This document shows positions 47,617 through 57,333 of a DNA stretch of 64,000 nucleotides, one piece after another (positions within the stretch are counted from its first letter, which is position 1; the number at the start of each line of letters is the position of its first letter). The position numbers and the translations under genes were made by a program. Under the pieces are notes generated by a model that was given only the letters and a program-made list of their open reading frames with translations, ran no database searches and was not told the DNA's origin. Source of the stretch: Hyphomicrobiales bacterium (GTDB lineage Bacteria; Pseudomonadota; Alphaproteobacteria; Rhizobiales; Rhizobiaceae); NCBI GenBank assembly GCA_900469615.1, contig UBYA01000011.1, positions 1 through 64,000 of the forward strand. Reading direction: 5' to 3'.

Positions 47617-49356
47617 TCAGGCTTCCGCGAGAGCGATGTGGTCCGGCGCGAAACGCCGCCACTCGGGCGTAACCGGCTCGAAGCCCGGCGGACGCACCAA
47701 GGACGGAACCTGGCGCGTGTCGAGCGTGAAATTCTCCCTGCGCCGCGCAACCGTCGGAACCGCCGCGATCAACCGCCTGGTATAGGAATGCCGGGGCTCC
47801 GACAAGACGGAGGCGGCATCACCGATCTCGACGATCTGCCCGGCATAGATCACGGCTATGCGATGGGCGATGCGCTCCACGACAGCCATGTCATGCGAGA
47901 TAAACAGATAGGCAAGCCCGTATTCGCGCTGAAGTTCGATCAGCAGGCTCAGAACCTGCGCCTGGACGGAGACGTCGAGCGCCGAAACCGCCTCGTCGAG
48001 CACCAGCACCGACGGGTTCAGCATCAGGGCGCGCGCGATGCACAGCCGCTGGCGTTGACCGCCGGAAAACTCGTGCGGATAGCGCTCCAGCGCATTTTCC
48101 GGCAGCCCCACGCGCTTCAGCAGCGTGAGCATGCGCGCGCGTGTTTCAGCAGAAACCCGCGCGCCCGACGCGATCACCGGTTCGGCAAGGATGCTGTCGA
48201 CGCGAAGCCGCGGATTGAGCGAGGCGTAGGGATTCTGGAAGACCATCTGCACGGCGCTGCCGCGACCGGCTGCCTTGCCGCCTCCGGCGGTAAAGGTGCC
48301 GCGGGTCGACTTGACGAGTCCGAGGATTGCCCTTGCTGTGGTGGACTTGCCCGAGCCGCTTTCGCCGACGATCGCCAGCGTTTCGCCGGGCATCAGGTCG
48401 AAACCGACGCCTTCGACCGCATGCACGGCGCCCGTCGACCGCTGCAGGAAACCACCCTTCACCGGGAAGCGGACCGTCAGGTCCTCCACTGTCAGCGCCG
48501 GCCCGGATGATGCCTCGTCGCGCTGAAAATCGGTGCGTGCAGCCTGCCCCGACGCAAAATGCGGAACCGAATGCAGCAGATGCCGGGTATAGGGGTGCGC
48601 TGGGTGATCGAGGATCTGGTTGAGTTCGCCCTGCTCGACCGCCTCACCGGCCTGCATCACCATCACCTTGTCGGCAATGCCGGCGACGAGGCCGATATCG
48701 TGGGTGATGAAGATCATCGACATGCCAGTCTCGCGCTTCAACTCGGCAAGCAGTGCCATGATCTGCGCCTGCACGGTGACGTCGAGCGCCGTCGTCGGCT
48801 CGTCGGCGATCAGAAGACGCGGGTTGCAGGCAAGCGCCGTTGCGATCATCACACGCTGCAGCATGCCGCCGGAAAGCTGGTTCGGGCAATAGGTCAGCCG
48901 TCGCGCCGCATCGGGAATGCGCACGCGATCCAGCGCATCCTTGGCCGCCGCCTTCGCCTGGCCTCCCGTCAGTCCGCGATGCAGCCGAAAGGATTCCTCG
49001 ATCTGCGTGCCGATGGTCAGAACCGGGTTGAGGGAGGTCATCGGCTCCTGGAAGATCATGCCGATTTCCGCACCGCGGATCTTCGTCAGCTCCGCCTCGC
49101 TTGCCGCGGTCAGGTCGAGAACGCTGTTGTCGGCGCGCTTCAGGCGGATCGACCCGCCGGTAATGCGGCCGCCACCGAAATCGACGAGGCGATTGATCGA
49201 AAGCGCCGTGACCGATTTGCCCGAGCCGCTCTCGCCGACGATCGCCAGCGTTTCGCCGGCATCGAGATCGAAGCTGATCCCGCGGACGATGGGATTGGCA
49301 TCGGGATTTCGTCCGAAGCCGACACGCAGATCGGAGACCGACAGGAGCGGCGTCAT
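47617..49356 (-). CDS. Oligopeptide-type ABC transporter ATPase, two fused ATPase domains
   Basis: A 579-residue protein containing two complete ABC domains, equivalent to DppD plus DppF fused. Each half has Walker A GESGSGKS, a signature ([30 protein letters not shown]) and a Walker B DEP/DEA. The second half has DEAVSALD instead of DEPTSALD. It overlaps the permease stop by 4 bp. In the recycling operon it most likely drives import of MurNAc peptides or muropeptides, an inference from neighbours. Confidence 0.9.
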   Translation of the reverse strand: MTPLLSVSDLRVGFGRNPDANPIVRGISFDLDAGETLAIVGESGSGKSVTALSINRLVDFGGGRITGGSIRLKRADNSVLDLTAASEAELTKIRGAEIGMIFQEPMTSLNPVLTIGTQIEESFRLHRGLTGGQAKAAAKDALDRVRIPDAARRLTYCPNQLSGGMLQRVMIATALACNPRLLIADEPTTALDVTVQAQIMALLAELKRETGMSMIFITHDIGLVAGIADKVMVMQAGEAVEQGELNQILDHPAHPYTRHLLHSVPHFASGQAARTDFQRDEASSGPALTVEDLTVRFPVKGGFLQRSTGAVHAVEGVGFDLMPGETLAIVGESGSGKSTTARAILGLVKSTRGTFTAGGGKAAGRGSAVQMVFQNPYASLNPRLRVDSILAEPVIASGARVSAETRARMLTLLKRVGLPENALERYPHEFSGGQRQRLCIARALMLNPSVLVLDEAVSALDVSVQAQVLSLLIELQREYGLAYLFISHDMAVVERIAHRIAVIYAGQIVEIGDAASVLSEPRHSYTRRLIAAVPTVARRRENFTLDTRQVPSLVRPPGFEPVTPEWRRFAPDHIALAEA

Positions 49357-50192
49357 ATTGTGGACCTCCGCATCTTCGGGTCGAGAATATCGCGCAGGGC
49401 ATCGCCGAGCAGGTTGAAGCCGAGAATGGAGATCATGATGGTGACGCCGGGAAAGATCAGCAGCCAGGGTGCCGTTTCCATGAGGTTGCGGCTGTCGCTC
49501 AGCATCAACCCGAGCGACGAGGCCGGCGGCTGGGTTCCCAAGCCGAGAAAGCTCAAGCCCGCTTCCGTCAGCAGCGACCAGGCGAGCGCCAGCGTCACCT
49601 GCACGGTCAGCGGCGCGACGAGATTGAGCAGGAGATGCCGCGTCAGGATGTAGGACCGGCTGCTGCCGAAGGTACGGGCGGCATCGACGAAATCGCGGCC
49701 CTTCAACGACAGCGCCGGACCGCGCACGATCCGCGTAAAGATCGGCGTATAGACGATCGCGATCGCAGCGACGCTGGTCCATGTTCCGGGCCCGACGATG
49801 GCGATGATCAGCAGTGCCAGCAGGATCGCTGGAAAGGCGAGCAGCACGTCCATCGCCCGCATGATCACGCCGTCCCAGCGTTTGCCCGACCAGGCCGCGG
49901 TCAGGCCGAGCACGGTGCCGATCAGGCTTGCGACGGCCACCGACAGGAAGGCGACGGTGAACGATTCGCCGATACCCTGCATCAGCCGGCTCGCGACATC
50001 GCGGCCGAAAAGATCCGTTCCCATCCAGTAGGTGAGGCTTGGGGCGTGGAGACGATCGATCCGGTTCTGCGTCAGCGGATCGTGCGGCGTCACGCCGAGC
50101 GTACCGAGAACGGCAAGGAGAATATAGATGAGGACGATGACGCCGCCGATCCGGCCGCTCATATGTCCGAAAATAGCCCTGACGATCCGCAT
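49353..50192 (-). CDS. Oligopeptide-type ABC transporter permease (DppC type)
   Basis: A 279-residue inner-membrane permease with five or six transmembrane helices. The motif GTDLFGRDVASRLMQGIGESF (residues 58-78) and the coupling segment DFVDAARTFGSSRSYILTRHLLLN are typical of DppC/OppC. ATG 50192 shares one base with the previous stop, and its own stop overlaps the ATPase start. Confidence 0.92.
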   Translation of the reverse strand: MRIVRAIFGHMSGRIGGVIVLIYILLAVLGTLGVTPHDPLTQNRIDRLHAPSLTYWMGTDLFGRDVASRLMQGIGESFTVAFLSVAVASLIGTVLGLTAAWSGKRWDGVIMRAMDVLLAFPAILLALLIIAIVGPGTWTSVAAIAIVYTPIFTRIVRGPALSLKGRDFVDAARTFGSSRSYILTRHLLLNLVAPLTVQVTLALAWSLLTEAGLSFLGLGTQPPASSLGLMLSDSRNLMETAPWLLIFPGVTIMISILGFNLLGDALRDILDPKMRRSTI

Positions 50193-51151
50193 CAGCTCTC
50201 TCCCAGGCGGATGCGCGGATCGAGCGCGACATAGGCGAGATCGACGAGCAGATTGACGACCATGAAATTGAAGGCAATGAACAAAACGCTGCCCTGCACC
50301 AGCGCATAGTCGCGCTGGAGGATGGCATCCAGCACCATGCGGCCCAATCCCGGCAACGCGTAGATCTGCTCGACCAGCACGGCGCCGCCCAGCAAGTAGC
50401 CGAACTCGACGCCGCTGAGCGTCACCACCGGGATCAGCGCATTCGGCAGGGCATGCCGCCAGATGACGCCGCGTGCCGGCACGCCGCGGCTGCGGGCCGT
50501 GCGGACATAGTCGTCGCTCAAGACATCGAGCATGGCGGAGCGCACGACACGCGTCACGGAGGCAGCAAAAGCAAAACCCAGCGTCAGCGCCGGCAGGATC
50601 ATCTGGCCGAGATTTTCGAGCGGGTTCTGCCAAAGGGGCGTAAAGGCGCCCATGGTCGGCAGGACGCCGAAACCGGCCGACAGGGCATAGATCAACAGTA
50701 GCCCGAGCACGAAGTTCGGGGTGGACTGTCCGATCATGGCGACGATGCGCACGGCAAGATCGGACAGTTTTTCGTTTCGCGTGGCGGCAAATACGCCCGC
50801 CGGCAATCCAATGGCGAGCGCGATCACCATCGAAAGCAGAGCAAGCTCCAGCGTCAGGGGAAAACGTTCGAGAATGATGTCGAGCACCGGCTTGCCGTAA
50901 GTGACGGATATGCCGAGATTGCCCTGCAAAACGCCGAACAGCCAATGCCAGTATTGCGTAAACCAGGACTGGTCGATGCCGAAATAAGCGGAAAGAGCCT
51001 GCCGCTGCTCCGGCGTCAGCAGGCCCGCATTGGTTCCGAGCATCGCCGTGATCGCATCGCCGGGCACCAGCCGGATGGCAACGAAGACGAAGATGGACAC
51101 ACCCAGCATGATCAGCGGGAATATCATCAGCCGGCGCGTCAGGTATGCCAT
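50192..51151 (-). CDS. Oligopeptide-type ABC transporter permease (DppB type)
   Basis: A 319-residue inner-membrane permease. The N-terminal helix (LMIFPLIMLGVSIFVFVAIRLVPGD), the coupling motif DYVRTARSRGVPARGVIWRHALPNALIPVV and the C-terminal segment mark the DppB/OppB family. It follows the binding-protein gene after 27 bp in the murQ operon and overlaps the DppC-type gene by one base. Confidence 0.92.
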   Translation of the reverse strand: MAYLTRRLMIFPLIMLGVSIFVFVAIRLVPGDAITAMLGTNAGLLTPEQRQALSAYFGIDQSWFTQYWHWLFGVLQGNLGISVTYGKPVLDIILERFPLTLELALLSMVIALAIGLPAGVFAATRNEKLSDLAVRIVAMIGQSTPNFVLGLLLIYALSAGFGVLPTMGAFTPLWQNPLENLGQMILPALTLGFAFAASVTRVVRSAMLDVLSDDYVRTARSRGVPARGVIWRHALPNALIPVVTLSGVEFGYLLGGAVLVEQIYALPGLGRMVLDAILQRDYALVQGSVLFIAFNFMVVNLLVDLAYVALDPRIRLGES

Positions 51152-51178
51152 TGCATGTCCTCTAGGTCTCGATTGCCG

Positions 51179-52699
51179 TCACTTGATCGAGACTTTGGCG
51201 AGGCCGAACAGCGAGCCGGTCGGCGTCGGCACGAAGCCCTCGACGTTCTTCTGTTCGGCCGTATAGCCATAGGCCGTGTAGAGCCAGATCCAGGGCGAAA
51301 CCTCGGCGAGATGCTTCTCGAATTCGGCGAAGATCGCCTTGCGCTTGGCCGGATCGGTTTCGGCGCGGCCCTGCTGCATCAGGCTGTCGAGCGTATCGTC
51401 GATGTAGTTGGCGACCTTCTGCAGGTTGCCGGTCTTCGTCCAATAGCGATTATACATCGAATAGGGATCGGCACTGCCGCCGTTGAGCGCCACCGCCATG
51501 TCGAAATTGCCCTTCAGCCAGGTATCGACGTAAACGTTCAGTTCCATCACCTTGATATCGAGCTTGATGCCGATTTCGGCGAGCTGCGACTGGATGACCT
51601 GCGCTTCGGCCGTTGCGGTCGGCGGCTCGCCGGTTGCGGCGATCACCGTCGCCGAAAAGCCGTTGGCAAAGCCGGCATCGGCCATCAGCGTCTTCGCCTT
51701 GGCCACATCGCGCGTATAGCAGAAAAGCTGGCTCGGATCGGTAGCGTAGAGGGGCATCGTCAGCGGCCCCGTCACCTTGCCTTCGCCGAGAGCGGCGGTA
51801 TCGAGCACATCCTTGCGATCGATGGCGCAGGAGATCGCCTGACGCACGGCCAGCTGATCCATCGGCTTGCGCGAGGGATTGAGCTGCAGGACGTTGTAGG
51901 ACAAAACCGGCGTGCGGGTGAGCTGCAGCTTCGGCTCCTTCGGCACCAGCGTCGCCACGAGCGGATCGTTCAGCAGCGCGAAATCGATCTGGCCGGTGCG
52001 CAGCGACGCCAGGATCGCGGTCTCGTCGGGCAGAACGCTGATGTCGATGCCATCGACGCCGACAGGGCCGCCGGCCCAGTCCTTGTTGGCGCTCAGCACT
52101 TCCTTGGAATTCGGAACCCAGCTGTCAAGCTTGAACGGGCCGGAGCCGATCGCCTTCGTGCCGATCGCGCCGGCGGTGATTTCGCTTGCCGGAACGATCG
52201 CAGCATTGAGGCTCGTCATTGCCGTCAGAAGCGGAACGTCGGGCTGCGACAGGTTGAAGACCACGGTGCCGGCATCGGGCGTATCGATGCTGGCGATCGA
52301 CAGGAAATTGGCGCGGGCGACGGCGGCCGTTGCCTGATCCAGAATGCGCTGGAAGGAGGCCTTGACGTCGGCCGAGGTCACGGGCGCGCCGTTCTGGAAC
52401 TTTGCCTTGGCGTTGAGCTTGAATGTCAACTGCTTGCCGTCGGGCGAAAACTGCCAGCTTTCGGCGACGCCGGGCACGATCTGCAAATTGCCGTCGAGGC
52501 GAACGAGCGGCTCGTAGATCAATTCCAGCAGCCGGATGGAGGAGAAGGCCGTCTGCTTGTGCGGGTCAAGGCCGGTCGCGTCCTGCGACCACGCCATGCG
52601 CAGCGTCGCGGCCTCGACCGGCATCGCAACGGCCGCCAGACCAAGCCCCACAGCCAGCGCCGCTCCCGAAATCATCCTCTTTCCAAAATTGCCCTTCAT
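51179..52699 (-). CDS. Oligopeptide-type ABC transporter substrate-binding protein
   Basis: A 506-residue family-5 solute-binding protein. Residues 1-30 form a signal peptide ending in PVEA. The mature protein has LRMAWSQDATGLDPHKQTAF, YEPLVRLDGNLQIVPGVAESWQFSPDGKQLTFKL and the VRQAISCAIDRKDVL segment of the DppA/OppA family. GGAGG precedes ATG 52699. Between murQ and the permeases it is the likely muropeptide or MurNAc-peptide receptor. Confidence 0.9.
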   Translation of the reverse strand: MKGNFGKRMISGAALAVGLGLAAVAMPVEAATLRMAWSQDATGLDPHKQTAFSSIRLLELIYEPLVRLDGNLQIVPGVAESWQFSPDGKQLTFKLNAKAKFQNGAPVTSADVKASFQRILDQATAAVARANFLSIASIDTPDAGTVVFNLSQPDVPLLTAMTSLNAAIVPASEITAGAIGTKAIGSGPFKLDSWVPNSKEVLSANKDWAGGPVGVDGIDISVLPDETAILASLRTGQIDFALLNDPLVATLVPKEPKLQLTRTPVLSYNVLQLNPSRKPMDQLAVRQAISCAIDRKDVLDTAALGEGKVTGPLTMPLYATDPSQLFCYTRDVAKAKTLMADAGFANGFSATVIAATGEPPTATAEAQVIQSQLAEIGIKLDIKVMELNVYVDTWLKGNFDMAVALNGGSADPYSMYNRYWTKTGNLQKVANYIDDTLDSLMQQGRAETDPAKRKAIFAEFEKHLAEVSPWIWLYTAYGYTAEQKNVEGFVPTPTGSLFGLAKVSIK

Positions 52700-52781
52700 T
52701 CCCGGTCCTCCGAATTTTTTTAAATGTCCCCGGCCGATTTTGGCCCATTGATTGCTGTCGCGGCACGCCGCGATGATTGTC

Positions 52782-53705
52782 TCAGGCGGTTCTGGCGTTG
52801 ATGGCCTTGCGCAGGAATCCATCAGCGTTTTGCAATGCCACGCGGGCTTCTTCAATATCCATCCCGGTAATTTCCATGAGAATGGCAAGCTTGACGTCGT
52901 TTCCCGTCAGATCGAGCACGCGCCGGGCCTCCTGCGGCGTGCAGCCGGTCGCCTGCATGACGATGCGTGAGGCACGCGCCACCAGCTTCTTGTTGCTCGC
53001 GCTCACATCGACCATCAGGTTCTGATAGCTCTTGCCGATGCGGATCATGCTCGCCGTCGTCAGCATGTTGAGAATGAGTTTCTGCGCCGTACCGGATTTC
53101 AGGCGGGTCGAGCCCGTCAGGATTTCGGGGCCGACAACCGGCGAAATCGCCAGATCGGCAATGCCTGCTATGATGGAATTCGGATTGCAGGACAGCGCGA
53201 CCGTAAAGGCGCCGACACTTTTGGCATAGTTCAAGCCGCCGATGACATAAGGCGTGCGGCCGCTGACGGCGATACCGACGACGACGTCGGCCTCGGTCAG
53301 ATTGATGCCCTCCAGCGCCTGGCGTCCCTGCTCCGGATCGTCCTCCGCACCTTCGATCGAGCGGCGCAGCGCGTCCGGGCCGCCGGCAATCAGGCCGATG
53401 ACCATGTCCGGCGGCACGCTGAAGGTCGGCGGGCATTCGGACGCATCGAGCACGCCAAGCCGGCCGCTGGTTCCAGCGCCCATGTAGATCAGCCGGCCAC
53501 CCTTCTGAAAGGCGGCGACGATCTGGTTGACGGCAGCGGCAATGGCCGGGATCACCTTCTCGACGGCGAGCGGCACCGTCTGATCCTCGTAATTGATTTC
53601 CCGCAGGATATCGAAGGTCGGCAGCAGGTCGATATGCATCGTATTCGGATTGCGGCCCTCGGAAACCAATTGCTCCAGCTCGGATATCAACTTCTGCTCT
53701 GTCAT
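52782..53705 (-). CDS. murQ: N-acetylmuramic acid 6-phosphate etherase MurQ
   Basis: A 307-residue SIS-domain lyase that removes the lactyl ether from MurNAc-6-phosphate to give GlcNAc-6-phosphate and D-lactate. The phosphate site is [22 protein letters not shown] with catalytic Glu90. The second acidic residue is Glu121 in [26 protein letters not shown] is the second SIS motif, and a UBA-like helical C-terminus follows ([21 protein letters not shown]). It is first in the minus-strand block murQ-SBP-permeases-ATPase-hydrolase-anmK, with a long leader containing the operator at 53898-53937. Confidence 0.95.
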   Translation of the reverse strand: MTEQKLISELEQLVSEGRNPNTMHIDLLPTFDILREINYEDQTVPLAVEKVIPAIAAAVNQIVAAFQKGGRLIYMGAGTSGRLGVLDASECPPTFSVPPDMVIGLIAGGPDALRRSIEGAEDDPEQGRQALEGINLTEADVVVGIAVSGRTPYVIGGLNYAKSVGAFTVALSCNPNSIIAGIADLAISPVVGPEILTGSTRLKSGTAQKLILNMLTTASMIRIGKSYQNLMVDVSASNKKLVARASRIVMQATGCTPQEARRVLDLTGNDVKLAILMEITGMDIEEARVALQNADGFLRKAINARTA

Positions 53706-53897
53706 GGGCCTGCTCGCGAATAACGCTTCGATATCAATAGGTCAAAGTGGCGAGCTCGATCATTTTGACATCGGGCGCACCGCAGCAAAGATTGGTTTTC
53801 AGCAAGACGGACGACCAAAGCCGCCCGGGACGCAGGATGGCCTTTGCGGCTTCGTTTCCCGTCCATTCCCTGTTTACCTTGGTTAACAGTATGTCCG

Positions 53898-53937
53898 TTT
53901 ATTCCTATCGTCAATCCTATAAGGAATAAAATATTCC
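53898..53937 (-). promoter_or_regulatory. murQ operon promoter with MurR/RpiR-type half-sites
   Basis: GGAAT-N5-ATTCC (53923-53937) is preceded by a further ATTCC (53901-53905), which gives an 8-bp inverted repeat TTTATTCC/GGAATAAA (53898-53905 and 53923-53930). On the minus strand TTGACG (53914-53909) and TACTGT (53891-53886) form a 17-nt-spaced promoter. One half-site is inside its spacer, so repressor binding would block it. Confidence 0.6.
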
Positions 53938-53975
53938 ACGCTGCCCATGATCGGTCGGTGGCTCCGATTTTGCCG

Positions 53976-54866
53976 TCAGCCTGCGCCGACAGCCCTTCTT
54001 GCCAGAATGATCGCACCGGACACCGCATCGCCGTCGGCGGGTTTCAAGCGGCGGCGAACGTCGGGCGAAAGCCACGGCTCGAGCGGGCTTGCGAGACCGC
54101 CGAGCAGGCAGACGCGCGGCGCGCCCTTCTCGAACAGGGTGCGAACCAGCGTATCGATGTGGCCTGCCGCACTCTGTACGATCCGTCGCGCGACGGCATC
54201 GCCCTGGTCGGCGTGGCGAAGCACCATGGGCGCAAGCGTCGCGTAATCCGTGGCCGAAGCGCGATCCATCCAGGCAACGGCCTCCATCGGCTCGCTCTGG
54301 AAGCGCTGCATGATCTCGGCCAGCAATGCCGTGTTCTGTTCGCGGCCATCATGGGCACGCAATGCAAGCTGCACGGCCTTCAGGCCGAGATAGGCGCCGC
54401 TGCCCTCGTCCGAAATCGGAAACCCGTAGCCGCCGACACGCAATTGCCGCCCTTCGACAAGGCCGAGCCCGATGGAGCCGGTGCCGGCGATGACGATGGC
54501 GCCGTCGCGGCCGGAATGTGCGCCGAGGCAGGCGCCCTCGCCGTCGCTGATGAAATCGATGCTGGCAAAGGGATGTTCTATCGCCCTGAGCGCGGCAAGC
54601 GCGCCCTTGCGGCCGATCCCCGCCAATCCGACGCCGGCATGGATGCGGCCAAGATCGCCAGCGCTCAGCTCCGCCTCCTCGATGGCGGCGTCGAAGGCCC
54701 GCGCGATCGACGCCCATGCTTCGGCGATCCCGAGCCGGGTCGTTGCCGACCCGGACAATCCCTGTCCCAGAACCGTGCCTTCCGCATCCTCGATGCGCGC
54801 CCGGCAACCGGTGCCGCCGCCATCGATGCCAAGGAAATAAACGGCGTCTTGCGATGATGAACTCAT
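53976..54866 (-). CDS. BadF/BadG-family amino-sugar kinase (GlcNAc or MurNAc kinase)
   Basis: A 296-residue sugar kinase of the ASKHA/BadF-BadG-BcrA-BcrD family. FLGIDGGGTGCRARI (residues 11-25) is the phosphate-1 loop, GAIVIAGTGSIGLGL the second phosphate loop, and PISDEGSGAYLGLKAVQ follows. Human and bacterial GlcNAc kinases (NagK) and Clostridium MurK share this pattern. It would supply GlcNAc-6-phosphate or MurNAc-6-phosphate in recycling. It overlaps the murA stop by 4 bp. The substrate is not fixed by sequence. Confidence 0.82.
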   Translation of the reverse strand: MSSSSQDAVYFLGIDGGGTGCRARIEDAEGTVLGQGLSGSATTRLGIAEAWASIARAFDAAIEEAELSAGDLGRIHAGVGLAGIGRKGALAALRAIEHPFASIDFISDGEGACLGAHSGRDGAIVIAGTGSIGLGLVEGRQLRVGGYGFPISDEGSGAYLGLKAVQLALRAHDGREQNTALLAEIMQRFQSEPMEAVAWMDRASATDYATLAPMVLRHADQGDAVARRIVQSAAGHIDTLVRTLFEKGAPRVCLLGGLASPLEPWLSPDVRRRLKPADGDAVSGAIILARRAVGAG

Positions 54867-56119
54867 GACGTCAGCCGTTCGATATCGGCGCCGCAGAGAC
54901 GCAATTTGCGATCCAGCTGCTCGTAGCCGCGGTCGAGATGATAGACGCGGTTGACGATCGTTTCGCCTTTCGACACCAGCGCGGCCAGCACCAGCGAAAC
55001 GGACGCGCGCAGATCCGTTGCCATCACCTGCGCGCCCTTGAGCGGCGCACCGCCGCGAACCAGCGCCGTCGTGCCCTGCAGCGTGACGTTGGCGCCCAGC
55101 CGCATCAGTTCCGGCACATGCATGAACCGGTTTTCGAAGACCGTCTCACGGATCAGCGAAGCGCCTTCGGCGCAGCAGGCCAGCGCCATGAATTGCGCCT
55201 GCAGATCCGTCGGGAAGCCGGGATAGGGTTCGGTGGTGAGATCGGCGCCCTTCAGCGGGCCGTCTCGCGAAACCACAAGGCCGCGATCGCTCGGCCAGAC
55301 GCTGACCCCCATGGCTTCCAGCGCCTGCACGACAGACGCGAGATTTTCCAGGCGGGCATGAATGAGCTCGAGCTGTCCGCCGGTGATCGCGGCCGCCACC
55401 GCATAGGTGCCGGCCTCGATGCGGTCGGGAATGCCGTGATGCCTGGCAGGACGCCAGGCGGTGTCGCCGTCAATGAGGATACGATGCGTCCCCGCCCCTT
55501 CGATCCGCGCCCCCATGGCACCGAGGCAAGCCGCCAGATCGGCAACTTCCGGCTCGCGGGCGGCATTGAGGATCTCGGTTTCGCCCTTGGCCGTGCAGGC
55601 GGCCATCATGGCCGTTTCCGTCGCGCCGACGGATGGCGAACTCAGCACGATCCGACCGCCCTTAAGCCCGTTCGAGGCCGAAGCGACGATCAGGCCGCTT
55701 TCGATCGCGATATCGGCGCCCAGGCTCGCCAGCGCCTTGATGTGCATATCGACCGGCCGCGCGCCGATGGCGCAGCCGCCGGGAAGCGAAACACGCGCAT
55801 GGCCGAAACGGGCCAGCAGCGGCGCGAGCACCAGAACGGTCGCACGCATGCGCCTGACAGTATCGTAAGAGGTCTCCTTCGAGACGATATCGCCCGCATC
55901 GATCGTCGTGCCGTGCGCCCCGCGGGTGATCGTCGCGCCATGAAGGGCGATGACGCCCAGCATGTTCTCGACATCGCTGACCGAGGGCAGGTTCGTCAGC
56001 TCCAGCGGAAACGGGCTCAATAGGGCTGCCGCGATCTGCGGCAATGCGGCGTTCTTGGCGCCGGCGATGGTCACTGCGCCCTGCAACCGTCTGCCGCCGG
56101 AGATGCGAAGTCTGTCCAT
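54863..56119 (-). CDS. murA: UDP-N-acetylglucosamine 1-carboxyvinyltransferase (second-type MurA)
   Basis: A 418-residue EPSP-synthase-fold enzyme that transfers enolpyruvate to UDP-GlcNAc, the first committed step of peptidoglycan synthesis. Lys22 (GAKNAALP) and the catalytic, fosfomycin-sensitive Cys116 ([16 protein letters not shown]) are present, with [33 protein letters not shown] at the C-terminus. Location in a recycling operon, overlapping the amino-sugar kinase by 4 bp and divergent from an RpiR gene, is unusual for a housekeeping MurA. A paralog is therefore likely. Confidence 0.92.
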   Translation of the reverse strand: MDRLRISGGRRLQGAVTIAGAKNAALPQIAAALLSPFPLELTNLPSVSDVENMLGVIALHGATITRGAHGTTIDAGDIVSKETSYDTVRRMRATVLVLAPLLARFGHARVSLPGGCAIGARPVDMHIKALASLGADIAIESGLIVASASNGLKGGRIVLSSPSVGATETAMMAACTAKGETEILNAAREPEVADLAACLGAMGARIEGAGTHRILIDGDTAWRPARHHGIPDRIEAGTYAVAAAITGGQLELIHARLENLASVVQALEAMGVSVWPSDRGLVVSRDGPLKGADLTTEPYPGFPTDLQAQFMALACCAEGASLIRETVFENRFMHVPELMRLGANVTLQGTTALVRGGAPLKGAQVMATDLRASVSLVLAALVSKGETIVNRVYHLDRGYEQLDRKLRLCGADIERLTS

Positions 56120-56190
56120 GAAGAAAATCCGTCGATGAAAAGGGCAGGATCACCAAGGCGCCCTAGGCTGTTTCCGAAGACTAATCGGCC

Positions 56191-56230
56191 ATTCCATCCT
56201 GTCAACGGAATTTGGAATTTTTTATTCCAA
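56191..56230. promoter_or_regulatory. MurR/RpiR-type operator between murA and the regulator gene
   Basis: TTGGAATTTTTTATTCCAA (56212-56230) has perfect 7-bp arms. Extra half-sites lie at 56191 (ATTCC) and 56207 (GGAAT). The GGAAT-N5-ATTCC core is the same as in the murQ control region 2.3 kb away. Confidence 0.62.
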
Positions 56231-56357
56231 TTTACTGTGATAATGTCGCTCCGCACGGGGGCGAGGTTGCCGACCTTGAACCGGATGTTATTTTGGATGC
56301 CCTCATATCCATGCGTGAACCGGCCTCGGCGACCTCGAAGGATCCCTTAAAGGACCA

Positions 56358-57218
56358 ATGTCTATCTTAAGAAAAATCAGCGCACAGCTCGACACCATGG
56401 CACCCGCCGATCGTCAGATCGGGCAGTTCATCATCGATAACCCGGACCAGATGCTGCGCCTGTCCTCGGCGGCGTTGGCGGTGGAAACCGGACGCAGCCA
56501 GTCGAGCGTCGTCAAGTTCAGCCAAAAGCTCGGCTATGCCGGCTATCAGGAACTGAAGCTTGCCGTCAGCGAGGCGAAGGCCCAGGAGTGGCCGGCGCCG
56601 GTCGGGATGATCCACGGCACGATCGAAGTGGGCGACAGCTATCTGACAATCCTGCAGAAACTGCTGGGCAGCAAGTTGCAGGCCATGCAACAGACCATAT
56701 CGGTGAACAACGAAGGCGATATCGAAAAGGCGCTCGAAGCCCTTCACGACGCCAGGCGCATCCATCTGGCCGGGGTCGGCGCCTCGTCGCTGGTCGCACG
56801 CGACTTTTCCTACAAGCTGATGAAGCTTGGCCGCAATGTCCTGCACGACAGCGACAGCCATGTGCAGATGGCCAACGCATCGACCTTAGGACCAGACGAC
56901 CTGCTCTTTGCTCTTTCCTATTCCGGCACCAGCATTGAAACGCTGCGGATCGCGGAGCTCGCGAGCCAGCGCCAGGCGACCGTCATCGCCGTCACCGGCC
57001 TGCAGGACAATCCGCTTGCCCGTGTCGCCGACATCCGTCTTCATACCGTCGGCGACGAAGATCGCGTCCGCTCGTCGGCGATCACCGCCCGCGACGCGCA
57101 ACTGATGCTGACCGACCTGCTGTTCATCCTGCTGGTGCAGCGCCAACCCGATGCCAACGATTATGTCCATAACAGCGAAACGGCCGTTTCCGTGCTGAAG
57201 GCCAAGCGCCTTTCATAG
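56358..57218 (+). CDS. RpiR/MurR family regulator of peptidoglycan recycling
   Basis: A 286-residue regulator. An N-terminal RpiR helix-turn-helix (residues 1-77; SSAALAVETGRSQSSVVKFSQKLGYAGYQELK) is followed by a SIS sugar-phosphate domain (IHLAGVGASSLVARDFSYKLM, LFALSYSGTSIETLRIAEL). MurR of E. coli has this layout and senses MurNAc-6-phosphate. The gene diverges from murA, and shared palindromes link it to the murQ promoter. AAAGGA precedes ATG 56358. Confidence 0.87.
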   Translation: MSILRKISAQLDTMAPADRQIGQFIIDNPDQMLRLSSAALAVETGRSQSSVVKFSQKLGYAGYQELKLAVSEAKAQEWPAPVGMIHGTIEVGDSYLTILQKLLGSKLQAMQQTISVNNEGDIEKALEALHDARRIHLAGVGASSLVARDFSYKLMKLGRNVLHDSDSHVQMANASTLGPDDLLFALSYSGTSIETLRIAELASQRQATVIAVTGLQDNPLARVADIRLHTVGDEDRVRSSAITARDAQLMLTDLLFILLVQRQPDANDYVHNSETAVSVLKAKRLS

Positions 57219-57333
57219 AGGCAAGCCGGAAGGACGGCATCCGGTAACCAAACCGTGACGATGGCCGCCCTGTACGACCGTGGTTTCGGACCGTAGCTTG
57301 GCGCCCCTTGCAAATCACAGTGGAGAGATTCTC

